Below are positions 15,677-25,121 of a stretch of 38,002 bases of DNA, one piece after another. The stretch lies in NCBI GenBank assembly GCA_041664945.1, contig JBAYJY010000023.1:1-38002 (forward strand), in the 5' to 3' direction. Source of the DNA: JBAYJY01 sp041664945 (GTDB lineage Bacteria > UBP15 > UBA6099). How positions within the stretch are numbered: position 1 is the first letter of the stretch; each line of letters starts with the position of its first letter. Below the pieces are notes generated by a model, which saw only the letters and a list, made by a program, of their open reading frames with translations, was not told the DNA's origin and searched no databases. Both the position numbers and the translations under genes were made by a program.

Positions 15677-16672
15677 ATGAAACTGAGCACCGAATTAAAA
15701 AATCTTCCGGTCGTCAGTATCGCCGAAGGCGAAGAAGTCGGCATGGTTAAAGATTTTATTATTGACCCCGTGTCGAAGTCCATCGTGGCGCTGGTGATCG
15801 AGGATAATCTGTGGGAAGGGCCCAAGGTGATTTCGTTTTCGCTGATACACAGTATCGGGGATTTCGCGATCACGACCGAGAACACGTCTTCTGTCGTTCC
15901 GCTCATCAACATGCCCGAACTCACGGAACTCATCAAGAAGAAACTGAAGATCATTGACGGCAAAGTCATCACGCGCGCCGGCCGGCTCGTTGGATTCGTA
16001 AAAGAATACAGCATCGACGACCGCACAGGCGAGATTATCGGTTTCGAGTTGAAGAGCGACGCCAATATAGTGTCGCCGGATCAAAACGTGATACCGAGCG
16101 ACTGCGTCGCGACGATAGGAAAAGACATCATTATCGTCGATGAGGACGTAGAGACATCTCTACGTTCCGACCATGGCCAGGCGGCTGCTTCCGTTACAGG
16201 AATGGCAAGGCCGGCAGCGCCGAAACCAGCGCCGAAAGCGCCGGCTTTCACGCCGCCTCCCGCGTCGGCTCCGGATATCTATGAAGCGCCGGAACCTGTC
16301 GCCGCGCCCGCTCCGAAAAAAGCAGCCCCAGCAGACGCCGCTGTTGGCATCGACGCCGAATCAGATGTGGACATTGAAGAACTTCTCGACCTCGACGCGG
16401 CGGCTGAAACTTCAGGCAAAGTCGAAGAACCTATTTCGTCCATCGACACTGAAGAAGCCGGGTCCGAAGAAGGCAGAGAAAGCCTCAGCGAGATTTTCGA
16501 GCGCAGGCAGATCAAGTACATGCTCGGCAAAAAAGTCAGCAAAGACGTCGCGTCCGAAGACGGCCGCCTCATCATAAGCCAAGGCGAGACGATCTCAGAT
16601 GACGTAATTAAGAAAGCTAAAGCGTCCGGGAAGTTTCTCGAACTCTCGATGAACATCGAAATCGAAGAGTAA
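15677..16672 (+). CDS. Double PRC-barrel domain protein closing the flagellar block
   Basis: The 331-residue product has two PRC-barrel-like domains. The first (about residues 3-80) contains LPVVSIAEGEEVGMVKDFII. The second (about 85-155) contains KVITRAGRLVGFVKEYSID and DRTGEIIGFELKS. A Pro/Ala-rich and then acidic linker follows (about 170-265). A C-terminal module (about 268-330) begins LSEIFERRQIKYMLGKKV and contains ISQGETISDDVIKKAKASGK, which resembles a small beta-hammerhead or peptide-binding unit. PRC-barrels occur in RimM and photosynthetic reaction centre H subunits and mediate protein contacts. No signal or membrane helix is visible, so it is cytoplasmic. ATG 15677 follows TAGGAGGAAAG. 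It is the last gene before a strong terminator; its role in motility is unproven. Confidence 0.85.
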   Translation: MKLSTELKNLPVVSIAEGEEVGMVKDFIIDPVSKSIVALVIEDNLWEGPKVISFSLIHSIGDFAITTENTSSVVPLINMPELTELIKKKLKIIDGKVITRAGRLVGFVKEYSIDDRTGEIIGFELKSDANIVSPDQNVIPSDCVATIGKDIIIVDEDVETSLRSDHGQAAASVTGMARPAAPKPAPKAPAFTPPPASAPDIYEAPEPVAAPAPKKAAPADAAVGIDAESDVDIEELLDLDAAAETSGKVEEPISSIDTEEAGSEEGRESLSEIFERRQIKYMLGKKVSKDVASEDGRLIISQGETISDDVIKKAKASGKFLELSMNIEIEE

Positions 16673-16696
16673 TGTAGTATATACCACAGCGAATTG

Positions 16697-16722
16697 AAAC
16701 GGGCCGAAAGGCCCGTTTTTTC
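16697..16722 (+). terminator. Intrinsic terminator ending the flagellar block
   Basis: AAACGGGCC, tetraloop GAAA, GGCCCGTTT forms a GC-rich stem of about nine pairs followed by an uninterrupted T-run (16716-16721). It lies 24 bases after the PRC-barrel gene. In reverse the U-tract is poor, so it mainly stops the + strand. Confidence 0.92.
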
Positions 16723-16888
16723 TTTGGTTCGATTTCCTGCCGATTTTCAGAGCTATTGCCACGGATAGCGAAGGCATATTAGCGCGTATGCGATATCCGC
16801 TTATGACGGCAAAAAGACCGGATTCTCCAATATTGCGGCTTCGGGGCGACAGAGTTAAGGGAATAATTGCTGTACATCAATAATGTGG

Positions 16889-18352
16889 TCAGGGCGTATA
16901 AATTATGAGGTAAGAGGCTGAGCTTGTGTTGTTGAAGTTGTCAGAGGCGACGATTGTGATGACGTTGTTGCCCGGAATGAGGTCGAGGCTCGTTGTGAAA
17001 ACGCCGAGGGAGTCGACTGTCATGGCGGCGCCGTTCAAAGTAGCGGTCGAATTTTTTTCGACTGAAGCGCGAACCGTCACGGGAGTTGAGTTTGTGGGAT
17101 AATACTGGGCTCCGACAGGCCCGATGAGCGGGAACGGATCTATCAGCATAATAGACGGGGCTGTTGTGTCTTTCGAAATTGTTCTCTTAAGGGAAATCTG
17201 ATTTCCGAACGGATCGGAAAGCTTGGCGACGATATTATTAACGCCTTCGCGCAGGTATATTCTGACGTTGAAAGTGCCTGTAGCTGGGAATTGCGTTTCG
17301 CCGGATAGGCCGCAGCAGATAGACATGTATGCGGCGCCCCAGTCGTCAGTTCCATTGTCATCGGCGGCGCCGCTGAAAGTGACATAGGCGGCGGTTGTGG
17401 CGAAATGGTCCGGCGGAGAAGTGAGCGACAAACTCATTAGAGTCGTTTCCACGGAATTTTCTGTCATGCTTATAAGAGTGCCGCTGCCGCCGTACGCTTT
17501 CAGTGAATATGAAGATGTCGCCGTGGAAACGTAATGAAAATTCCCGGCGCTGTATGTCGCGCTGTCGGTCATGTCGTCGCCGGTGAACGGATTTGTGGGA
17601 ATCTCCGGAAAAGTCGCGCCGGAAGTTTGCAGATAGCTGATAAGGCTATTGAATGATGCTGTATTCGGATAGCCTGAGTATTCTTCGGCGTAAGCTTCGA
17701 TTCCGTCCCGGAGTTTATCAACTTCAGATATTGTGTCGCTTTCGAGAGTGTTCGCTTCGCTGCAGTCGATGTTGTACTGCTGGTTATGATAAATCATCCG
17801 CCAGCCGTCGAAAGCTACTGTGCCGGAGGCGATGACCATGGTGACCGTATGAGTGGTTTCAGGCAGGTTGGATGCAATGCGGTAATAGGAAACATACTCG
17901 TCGCTATATCCCTCATAAGGCATTTCCGCCGCCAGATTGAGAGTCCCGACTTGAACGCCATCGACATAAAAAGTGACTTGCCCGTTGTTGTTGTAGCGGC
18001 CCTTCGGGAAGAACATCACGCCAACTTCCTTGAAAGGGTTGGTCATTGAAGCGGAGATTCCGGCAGTGGTTCCGATAGCGGATATCCAAGTATATTGCGC
18101 GGTTCCGTCGAAAAGGTACCATGACTCGGGTGTGGGAAGGTAATAAGTGACCTGCCCGAATTGCGCCGTGGTTCTGACCTGTTGGTCGAGAGACGGCGGG
18201 TACCAAGGCGGGGCGGTGATCGGCATTCCGGAATCCAACATCGCGGCAGACCTGCCCCCGCCGCCCCCGCACCCTGCGAGTCCGAATAAAAGCGCGCAAA
18301 GCGCCGCCGCTAACGGTATTGCGAATAATTTTGAAGCGTATTTTAAAAACAT
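16889..18352 (-). CDS. Lipoprotein with pilin-like insert and Ig-like C-terminus
   Basis: The 487-residue product starts with a lipoprotein signal: a hydrophobic run ending LAGC (Cys28), then five glycines. A beta-sandwich-like domain follows (about 65-190, including VTFYVDGVQVGTLNL and GTVAFDGWRMIY), similar in pattern to jelly-roll carbohydrate-binding folds. Residues about 202-297 resemble the globular part of type II pseudopilins: DKLRDGIEAYAEEYSGYPNT, then EIPTNPFTGD and SYSLKAYGGSG, but without the pilin N-terminal helix. The C-terminal third looks like two Ig-like domains ending in NNVITIVASDNFNNTS. Start choices are TTG 18361, GTG 18355 and ATG 18352; none has a clear ribosome binding site, and I prefer the ATG. 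It is likely envelope-bound; the function is unknown. Confidence 0.85.
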   Translation of the reverse strand: MFLKYASKLFAIPLAAALCALLFGLAGCGGGGGRSAAMLDSGMPITAPPWYPPSLDQQVRTTAQFGQVTYYLPTPESWYLFDGTAQYTWISAIGTTAGISASMTNPFKEVGVMFFPKGRYNNNGQVTFYVDGVQVGTLNLAAEMPYEGYSDEYVSYYRIASNLPETTHTVTMVIASGTVAFDGWRMIYHNQQYNIDCSEANTLESDTISEVDKLRDGIEAYAEEYSGYPNTASFNSLISYLQTSGATFPEIPTNPFTGDDMTDSATYSAGNFHYVSTATSSYSLKAYGGSGTLISMTENSVETTLMSLSLTSPPDHFATTAAYVTFSGAADDNGTDDWGAAYMSICCGLSGETQFPATGTFNVRIYLREGVNNIVAKLSDPFGNQISLKRTISKDTTAPSIMLIDPFPLIGPVGAQYYPTNSTPVTVRASVEKNSTATLNGAAMTVDSLGVFTTSLDLIPGNNVITIVASDNFNNTSSASYLIIYTP

Positions 18353-18576
18353 CACACTCAATTATCGGTAAAAATGCGAAAATAATGAATAATTGTCACA
18401 AAATAATATTAAAATATCACAGGCGGTCGAAACACAGCCGGCAACTGCGATTAAAATAATGATGTCGGAAAACATATACAAAAAGCCGAAAAGTATAAAT
18501 CGCAGAACTGGAGTCTGTTTGAAAGATGTTTTTATGGTCGGTAATGCGGCATTAGACAAAGCGAAACGGGAGAATG

Positions 18577-19368
18577 ATGGGAAATTATCATTTAAATGGA
18601 ATTGTTTTGCAAAATCAGGATGTCGGAGAACGGGACGTTATCACTACGATATTCAGTGAGGAACGCGGAAAAGCCCGATTCTTGGTGCGCGGAACAAAAA
18701 AACTGGAAAGCACGCTAAGAGCGGCGGTGGAACCGATAACGGAGGGCCACTATTTTCTGGCGGAACGGCGAACATTGGACATACTGAGCGAATGGGAACC
18801 GATTGAATATAACATGGAATTGAAGAGAGACGGGTCTAAAACAGCGCTTGCCGCGTATATTATCCGGTTTCTGCTTGAATTATGCCCTGAAAATTCGCCA
18901 GAAAAGGCTTTGTATACTCTTTTAAAAAATGTAATTTACATTTTACATACAGATATTAACCATGATATAATGAAGTTGATTATTGAATGGGGATTTTTGA
19001 AAGCATCAGGATTGGCGCCTGAATTTGGCGTTTGCGCGAGTTGCGGGCAAACAAAGAGCGCCAGGTATTATTTTTGGGATATCGTGGAAGGCGCGTTTTA
19101 TTGTGATCGATGCGCGGGCGCCGGCGGAAGGTCTTTTGTTAAGCTTGGTTTAGGAGAAATCGAATTGGGGAAAAAGATAGAAGCGGGAACGGAAGTTCTT
19201 TGCAATAAAGAATACGCATCAATCGAAGCGGCCAAGAGTTTTAAAAGCGGGTTAGCGTATGACGCAAGGGTTGAAGGTGTCTTCTTATCAACTTATTCCC
19301 GAGCCACATCCAGTTTCATCGGATATCACCTTAGAGAAGATATTCCCGGCTGGCATTTGAAACACTGA
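18577..19368 (+). CDS. recO: DNA repair protein RecO
   Basis: RecO loads RecA onto SSB-coated DNA in the RecFOR pathway. The 263-residue protein has the N-terminal OB fold (GIVLQNQDVGERDVITTIFS, then ERGKARFLVRGTKK), a helical middle region, and a zinc finger CASC ... CDRC near residues 152-176. The C-terminus is shortened relative to some homologues but complete. ATG 18577 is preferred over the adjacent ATG 18574 because GGGAG (18568-18572) lies too close to the first. The gap before it is AT-rich, with TTGTCA at 18393-18398 as a possible -35 but no good -10. It is divergent from the lipoprotein gene and in line with the giant modular gene. Confidence 0.93.
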   Translation: MGNYHLNGIVLQNQDVGERDVITTIFSEERGKARFLVRGTKKLESTLRAAVEPITEGHYFLAERRTLDILSEWEPIEYNMELKRDGSKTALAAYIIRFLLELCPENSPEKALYTLLKNVIYILHTDINHDIMKLIIEWGFLKASGLAPEFGVCASCGQTKSARYYFWDIVEGAFYCDRCAGAGGRSFVKLGLGEIELGKKIEAGTEVLCNKEYASIEAAKSFKSGLAYDARVEGVFLSTYSRATSSFIGYHLREDIPGWHLKH

Positions 19369-19452
19369 AGCCGGAGACAGTTTGCCGTAAAGAGAAATTG
19401 ATTTAAGAAGCGAAGGATTGAACGTCAAAACAACTGTAGTTTGGAGGGCGGT

Positions 19453-22400
19453 ATGTTCAGAACCATTTTGAAAACCCGGTTCACGCGATGGGTGGCTGTT
19501 TTTCTGATTGCGGCCATTACACTGACTATCTCCAACACTGTGACGCCAGTAAGCGCGTACGCGCAGAGCGTCGGCGGCAAGGATGTGAAGCTGAATATAG
19601 CCGCCATCGGGATAGAGAACCTGACAAAGCAGGATGTTTTTGACGAAAAGCATGGAATGGATATGCTGCTCGCCGAGCTCACGGACGTGGATGGAATAGA
19701 GCTCATGGCGCAAGAGCAGGTGATGACGAATCTACAGGACCTCGAGCCAAATCCGGACGTTGCGATATCAGTCGGCCAAGCGATCGGCGCGGATGCGGTG
19801 ATAGTAGGATTCATATCGGATTTGAAATTCACAGGCTCCGAGCAGGCTGAAGTTGAAGTCGGAATTTCAATATACGGAGTGGCGGATGGAAATCTTTTAA
19901 GCGAGGCGATGGTTGTAGGCCGCGCGACGCGCCTTGGCTTCTCCGGGACTCCGGAGCAGTTGGCGGAACTCGCTGTCCGCGACGGTGTGCACACGGCGAT
20001 CGGTTTCGTGTTCGAAAACATGAACCACTACGGCGTCGTTACGATGGTAAAAGGGAATGAAGTTTTTACGAACATGGCGGAGCGCGACAACGTAAGAAAT
20101 GGCGCCGAGATCGCCATATTCCGCGAGAACAAACAGATCGCCTCGATAGAAGTCAAGGACACGAGCATCGCGCATTCATCAGGAACGATAATCGACCAGA
20201 AAAAGGGCGTCAGCATCAGATCGGGCGACAAGGTCCGCTTAGTTTACACGCCGTGGACTACGACGCAGACGCAAGGCTATACGAAAGTGCCGAAGAAGAA
20301 GAAATTCAATCCGGTGATCGTCGGGCTTCTGGCTGTCGGATTGATAGCGGTGGCGTCACGCGGAGGCAACAAAGCCGAGAATCCCACGGCGGCGAGCGGC
20401 GAACAAAGCGTGGCGAGCGCCGACGGACGGGTTGTCGTTTATTCGCCCACTCCGTTCAACGCGAATTACATTCCGGCGCCTCCGGTGAAAATAACAGATC
20501 CCAATGCAACCGATCTCGCAGCCTGCATGAATTCCTCTACATTAATCGAACCGATTGTTTCTCCAACAACTACCGCATACGAATTCTATCTCGCGACGAG
20601 TCCGAGATCCTCAACGCTTCCCGGCTCTGGATACACGCTGATATTCGACATGAACGGCGTGGACGTCTCCGGCGTCAGCACATCTAAACTGAAGTGCGCG
20701 ACGTGCAACAAAGATCTCGGGCAGTGGGAGATTGTTGACTCGATGTACGATAAATACCTGCCGATTGGCAATCACTACGGAGTTAAGTGCTCGGCGGCCC
20801 ATTTCACGCCTTACGTAGTTATTAAAGACAAGCGCGTCGATCCATGCCCGCGGCCGAGCAATTTCAAGGCGCAGTGCGGAGACGGCAAGGTGACGCTTAC
20901 TTGGGACCCGGTGAACTGCACATACGCTACCGGTTACCGGGTGTATCAATGTTCGTCGACTTCCTGCCCGACAGTTAAGGGAACGCTCGACGGAAAAAAC
21001 ACCGCTTCAGTCATTTATGACGCATCGAACGATGTGCAGGCATGCTTCGCGGTTGAGGCCATCAGCAGCAATGCGGGACAGGACGCGGAAAGGACGCTTA
21101 TAGCTTGCGCGACGCCCTCCGCGAATCCCGAGGTTTGCAAGATCGAAGCGATTACGCTTGTCAGCCCGGCGTCAAATGCCCTCCTTGAAAGCGACCACCC
21201 GACTTTCATTTTCATAGGTTCAGGAACAGAGGATTATTATATCCTTACGGTCACGGACGCGCTAACGCAGAATGTTATGTACACGGCTTCAATCGTTGGC
21301 GAAATGAATGGACAAACAGGAGAACAGCCGCGGCAGACTTATTCGAACAATTACGCCGGAGTGGCTCTCGTAAATCAGAAAAGTTACAGGTGGATAGTCG
21401 AGGGTTACAGAAATATTATCGGCAGGGACAAAGTTTCCACGCCTTTTTACTTCACATACGTCGGCGGATCAACCGGCACCGGCTGTTGCGCGCTTGAGAC
21501 TTCGCCCGATACAATTTATCCCAACAATCCGATTACATTGCAGGCGGAAAGACCCACATTCGTATGGAAAGAAGTCCAGTGCGCGAAATACTACACATTT
21601 GACTTGAGGAACGGAAGCGGCACCCTGATTGAAGCTCCGGAACCGATCGACGTCAACACCCATACCTATACCGGCTCGCCGCCGCTGGTGGCCAACGAAC
21701 AATATACATGGCAGGTTGAGGCGCATAACGGATGCGGCTTGAGCGTTTTCGGCAATCCGGCTCATTTTACAAAGGTGACTGCTGGAACAAACTTTGAACT
21801 GCCGATACCGTTGTGGGTAAGCGGCGGTCTTGATCCGGTGATCGAAGGCGACCAGTTTGTGTCGCTCCGCTGGTATGAAGAACCAGCCACGGAAGTGATA
21901 GGTTATAACATATATCGGGGCGAGGATGGCGGCACTCTATCGCTCATCGATACTGTATACAAAACCCAGCTAAGTTCGCCGCTTCCGAGCGCTAAATGCC
22001 CCTTCCAGTTCTCGGAGGAGGCGCCGGGATACTGCGATATCAGCATAACGAACGGAGTGAAATACTATTACAAAATCGCCTGCATCCAGTCCGGCGACGC
22101 CGTCGGCAAACTTTCGTCGCAACAGCCGGCGCAGTCGCCGTTGCAGCGCGCCATCCTGATGGGGCCCGGCGACAACGTTTCCACAGACGTGACGTCCGAC
22201 ACCCCCACATTCATGTGGTTCAAGATAAACGGACAGGGCATAAATTATATCCTGACTCTTGTCGACAACGATACCGGAGTTGTTGTATGGCAACCGATCG
22301 TGTCTACGACGAGCATTGTTTATAACGGCCCGGCGCTGCAGCTTGGAAAGGCTTATCGGTGGTCCATCAAAGCATATAATGACAGCATCCAATCAGATGA

Positions 22401-25086
22401 GAGCGAAACGCACAGATTCGTCAAGAAAGAGGCGGCCGGAAAGCCCGACAAGCCTTATTTCTGCGGCGGAACACACTGCTCGCCGCAACAGTCTTCGTTC
22501 TATTCCACCAACGACACCAACGATTCAATTAAATTGTTCTGGGAAAAGCCGACCGGCGACAACATCGTTTCCTTCCTTGTCAATCGATGCACAGCTCCCG
22601 GAGTCTGTTCCGGGCCGGTGGTGGCCACTGTCAGCAACACTGCTTGCAGCGCCACGCTTACGAAAGTTGTCTGCTTCGAAGATCCCTATCTGGATCGCGG
22701 CGCGGATTATTATTACAGCATAATCGCGGTTGACAGATCATCTAATAAAAGCGATCCGCCGACTGAGACGCCTGAAAAAATCACCTTGCTGTTCAAGGGC
22801 CCGACTCTCGTGTCGCCGGTGGGAGATCAGGTTGTCTATTATCCCAATCCGGATTTCCAATGGCTGAAAATGAACGGCGCCGAGCAGTACATCGTCCAGG
22901 TCGCAAATAAAAACGACGGATTCGGAAATCCATCCAAACTGCTCTGGTCTTTTAACGCGGGAGCAAGCACGCAGGCGACGTTCAATTCCGACAACTCTGC
23001 GGCCGGCCCGCTCAAGAACAAAGAGCCGGACGTGCCCGGAACCGAATATTCATGGCGTGTTTGCGTCACTAACTCGCATTATCCGCTGATAGAGTCGTCA
23101 AACTGCTCGACGAGAAATTTCTATAAGAACCTGCTGCCTCCAGATATCGTTTCGCCGGCGACGAGCGAACGTGTCGTCAACAATGAAATCACGTTCAGGT
23201 GGACTAAGACGCCGGGCGCGGACGGTTATATGGTGCGTTTGTGCAAGCGGGTAGGCACCGGGTCCAACTGCAACACGCTACCTATTGTTTATCAAACTGA
23301 TGTCTCCGGCGCCGATACTATTTCCAACACGATGAGTTCGGTCATGCTCGACAGTTGTAATATTTCGATAGACCCGAACTGCACATGCAACTATCAGGGC
23401 TGCACACATGACGGCTCTTATTATTGGGAAGTAAGGGCATACGACTCGAATGGCGCCACTTCAGGGAGTTGGGCGAACGCTAAACGCGCTTTGTTCTACA
23501 AAGTGAACAGCCCCGCGCCGCAACTCGTGATTCCTACGGCAGGCCAAGTTGTCGGACCAGACCCGTCTTGCGGACTCGGTCCGGACTTCTATGGCAGTCC
23601 CACGTATAACTACAAAATAATGTTTTCCTGGATGACTCAGAGCGGCTCGAATTCATACCAAACACGAATAGAATCAATTGAAGCTTCGGACGACGGGTCG
23701 GCAACGAGCACACCGCATATTGTCACCGTGTTCGAACAGGACATGTCAACAAACGGATTTAACACTAACACGAACTGCGGCGGCGGCGGCGGCGATTACG
23801 TAATTCCGTTCTCTGCCGGACAACGATACCGCTGGAACGTGACTACTCAGGACAATCCGTATGAAGCGGCCAACGCACGCGAGTTTATCACAGGCCTTCC
23901 GGCGCCGCACCTTGTCGCTCCTCTTAACAATGAGCCTGTCATGCTTGATGACGACTGCGACGGCAACGCTTCCTTCCTCTGTCTGCATTTCAAATGGAAC
24001 GGCGGAACATGGCAGACAGGGACGACCGGCCCGACTCAGGAGATTCCCGGCGTGATAGGCGCCTCAAGTTATGACATCGAAATTTACAAGAACGGGCTGC
24101 CGGTTTTGTGCAACCGCCAGGTGACGATCCCCTCCACAACCGCAGTGACCAACACAACAAACACGTTCTGCGACCTCTCGACCGCGAGCGTTATAAACGG
24201 CGACACGTTCACATGGCGCGTTCGCGCTCGGGACGCAACAGGCCTTACCACTCCTTCAGGAACAGGAATACCCAGCCCGTGGACGCCGTTTAACCAGTTC
24301 ACGGTTCTCATTCCCCCGGTCGTGCTCGCTTCTCCGCCGGACAATTCTACTGTCTGCGATCCATACAACGACCCGACCAACATTGTAACCGCTTGCACTA
24401 TTGTCGACTGCCTTGACATGTATTATTCATGGAGCCCGCAGCCGCACGCCAATCTGGCCTGCTATCGAATCGAAATTTCTGACACCTACGATTTCAGAAA
24501 TCTCATTTTCGCGGATAACTCTCAGTCGCCGATCAACACTTTCCCGTGCCCGCTCAAGCAATGTTATCAGGCCGGCGAAACAGAGGGCAAGTATATTCCG
24601 ATGATGAACGGCGTCACCTATTACTGGCGCGTGGGGTCAAGCGTTACGCAGGGCACGACTTGCGGTTCCACCTGGGTATATTCGGATGTCTGGGAATATT
24701 TCAAGCGGCCGCCGATGCCTAAAAATCTTTCGATTACTGCGACGACAACCAGCGCCGCCCTTACTTGGACCGCGCCCGAAGACTGTCGCGGCAATATCAG
24801 CAGCACGAGCCAGCCAATCAGCTTCCCGGACGTTCCCCCGAACGTCGGCGGATACATTGTTTATCTCGAACAACAGTTGCCTGATCCGAGCAGTCCTCCG
24901 ACACATATAATTGGCCGTTTGAGCTACACCGCCTCAAACATAGCGATCGGAAATCTGACCGCTGACACCGACTACTATATATGCCTAACTACGGTTGACG
25001 GTTCCATGTTCGAAACGCATCCGGGACACATCAGCAACTACGTCTGCTCGTTTACTCACACGCTTCCAGAGCCGACAACTCCATAA
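19453..25086 (+). CDS. Large secreted modular protein with FlgO/CsgG-like head and Ig/FnIII-like array
   Basis: The 1,877-residue product begins with a signal peptide (hydrophobic residues 13-30, likely cut after SAYA). Residues about 43-200 resemble the FlgO/CsgG-type fold: an IAAIGIENL strand, MLLAELTDVDGIELMAQEQV, then VGQAIGADAVIVGFISDL. A beta-rich part (about 200-275; AEIAIFRENKQIASIEVKD, SGDKVRLVYTP) is like the FlgT C-terminal region. A hydrophobic stretch (about 286-302) follows KKKKF. From about residue 466 to the end there are fibronectin-like units mixed with eight modules of a second type, each beginning like LVSP and ending Y-x-W-x-V. Cysteines are frequent, fitting an oxidising location. 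ATG 19453 is chosen over TTG 19441 because GGAGG sits five bases before it. It could be a surface adhesin or part of an outer envelope assembly. Confidence 0.85.
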   Translation: MFRTILKTRFTRWVAVFLIAAITLTISNTVTPVSAYAQSVGGKDVKLNIAAIGIENLTKQDVFDEKHGMDMLLAELTDVDGIELMAQEQVMTNLQDLEPNPDVAISVGQAIGADAVIVGFISDLKFTGSEQAEVEVGISIYGVADGNLLSEAMVVGRATRLGFSGTPEQLAELAVRDGVHTAIGFVFENMNHYGVVTMVKGNEVFTNMAERDNVRNGAEIAIFRENKQIASIEVKDTSIAHSSGTIIDQKKGVSIRSGDKVRLVYTPWTTTQTQGYTKVPKKKKFNPVIVGLLAVGLIAVASRGGNKAENPTAASGEQSVASADGRVVVYSPTPFNANYIPAPPVKITDPNATDLAACMNSSTLIEPIVSPTTTAYEFYLATSPRSSTLPGSGYTLIFDMNGVDVSGVSTSKLKCATCNKDLGQWEIVDSMYDKYLPIGNHYGVKCSAAHFTPYVVIKDKRVDPCPRPSNFKAQCGDGKVTLTWDPVNCTYATGYRVYQCSSTSCPTVKGTLDGKNTASVIYDASNDVQACFAVEAISSNAGQDAERTLIACATPSANPEVCKIEAITLVSPASNALLESDHPTFIFIGSGTEDYYILTVTDALTQNVMYTASIVGEMNGQTGEQPRQTYSNNYAGVALVNQKSYRWIVEGYRNIIGRDKVSTPFYFTYVGGSTGTGCCALETSPDTIYPNNPITLQAERPTFVWKEVQCAKYYTFDLRNGSGTLIEAPEPIDVNTHTYTGSPPLVANEQYTWQVEAHNGCGLSVFGNPAHFTKVTAGTNFELPIPLWVSGGLDPVIEGDQFVSLRWYEEPATEVIGYNIYRGEDGGTLSLIDTVYKTQLSSPLPSAKCPFQFSEEAPGYCDISITNGVKYYYKIACIQSGDAVGKLSSQQPAQSPLQRAILMGPGDNVSTDVTSDTPTFMWFKINGQGINYILTLVDNDTGVVVWQPIVSTTSIVYNGPALQLGKAYRWSIKAYNDSIQSDESETHRFVKKEAAGKPDKPYFCGGTHCSPQQSSFYSTNDTNDSIKLFWEKPTGDNIVSFLVNRCTAPGVCSGPVVATVSNTACSATLTKVVCFEDPYLDRGADYYYSIIAVDRSSNKSDPPTETPEKITLLFKGPTLVSPVGDQVVYYPNPDFQWLKMNGAEQYIVQVANKNDGFGNPSKLLWSFNAGASTQATFNSDNSAAGPLKNKEPDVPGTEYSWRVCVTNSHYPLIESSNCSTRNFYKNLLPPDIVSPATSERVVNNEITFRWTKTPGADGYMVRLCKRVGTGSNCNTLPIVYQTDVSGADTISNTMSSVMLDSCNISIDPNCTCNYQGCTHDGSYYWEVRAYDSNGATSGSWANAKRALFYKVNSPAPQLVIPTAGQVVGPDPSCGLGPDFYGSPTYNYKIMFSWMTQSGSNSYQTRIESIEASDDGSATSTPHIVTVFEQDMSTNGFNTNTNCGGGGGDYVIPFSAGQRYRWNVTTQDNPYEAANAREFITGLPAPHLVAPLNNEPVMLDDDCDGNASFLCLHFKWNGGTWQTGTTGPTQEIPGVIGASSYDIEIYKNGLPVLCNRQVTIPSTTAVTNTTNTFCDLSTASVINGDTFTWRVRARDATGLTTPSGTGIPSPWTPFNQFTVLIPPVVLASPPDNSTVCDPYNDPTNIVTACTIVDCLDMYYSWSPQPHANLACYRIEISDTYDFRNLIFADNSQSPINTFPCPLKQCYQAGETEGKYIPMMNGVTYYWRVGSSVTQGTTCGSTWVYSDVWEYFKRPPMPKNLSITATTTSAALTWTAPEDCRGNISSTSQPISFPDVPPNVGGYIVYLEQQLPDPSSPPTHIIGRLSYTASNIAIGNLTADTDYYICLTTVDGSMFETHPGHISNYVCSFTHTLPEPTTP
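21151..24690 (+). repeat. Array of eight divergent Ig/FnIII-like modules inside the giant gene
   Basis: Modules begin near 21151, 21490, 22147, 22798, 23136, 23515, 23901 and 24313. Each has an entry like L-V-S-P, then P-x-F-x-W about 15-30 residues later, and closes with an aromatic-x-W-x-V motif (YRWIV, YTWQV, YRWSI, YSWRV, YYWEV, YRWNV, FTWRV, YYWRV). Classical fibronectin-like units with VTLTWDP or ALTWTAP lie between some of them. DNA identity between modules is low, so they are old duplications. Confidence 0.7.
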
Positions 25087-25121
25087 AACGCAGACAACGA
25101 AAAAGCGGATACACGAATCTG

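Noticed and set aside
16726..16737. GGTTCGATTTCC, like the T-arm of a tRNA.
   Set aside because: No acceptor, anticodon or D-arm partner is nearby; the upstream sequence is a terminator.
16796..16860. Sequence with GGCAAA and GC-rich pairs considered as a cyclic di-GMP riboswitch.
   Set aside because: Core elements of the aptamer are missing and the next gene is on the opposite strand, so a riboswitch would control nothing. I see nothing definite in this gap.
18362..18369. ACCGATAA on the minus strand, one mismatch from the sigma-28 -10, just before the lipoprotein gene.
   Set aside because: No -35-like TAAA stands 15 bases upstream, and initiation there would leave almost no leader before the start codon.
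18393..18659. Open frame of 88 codons ahead of and overlapping recO.
   Set aside because: It has no ribosome binding site, shows no recognisable protein pattern and overlaps the clear RecO N-terminus in another frame.
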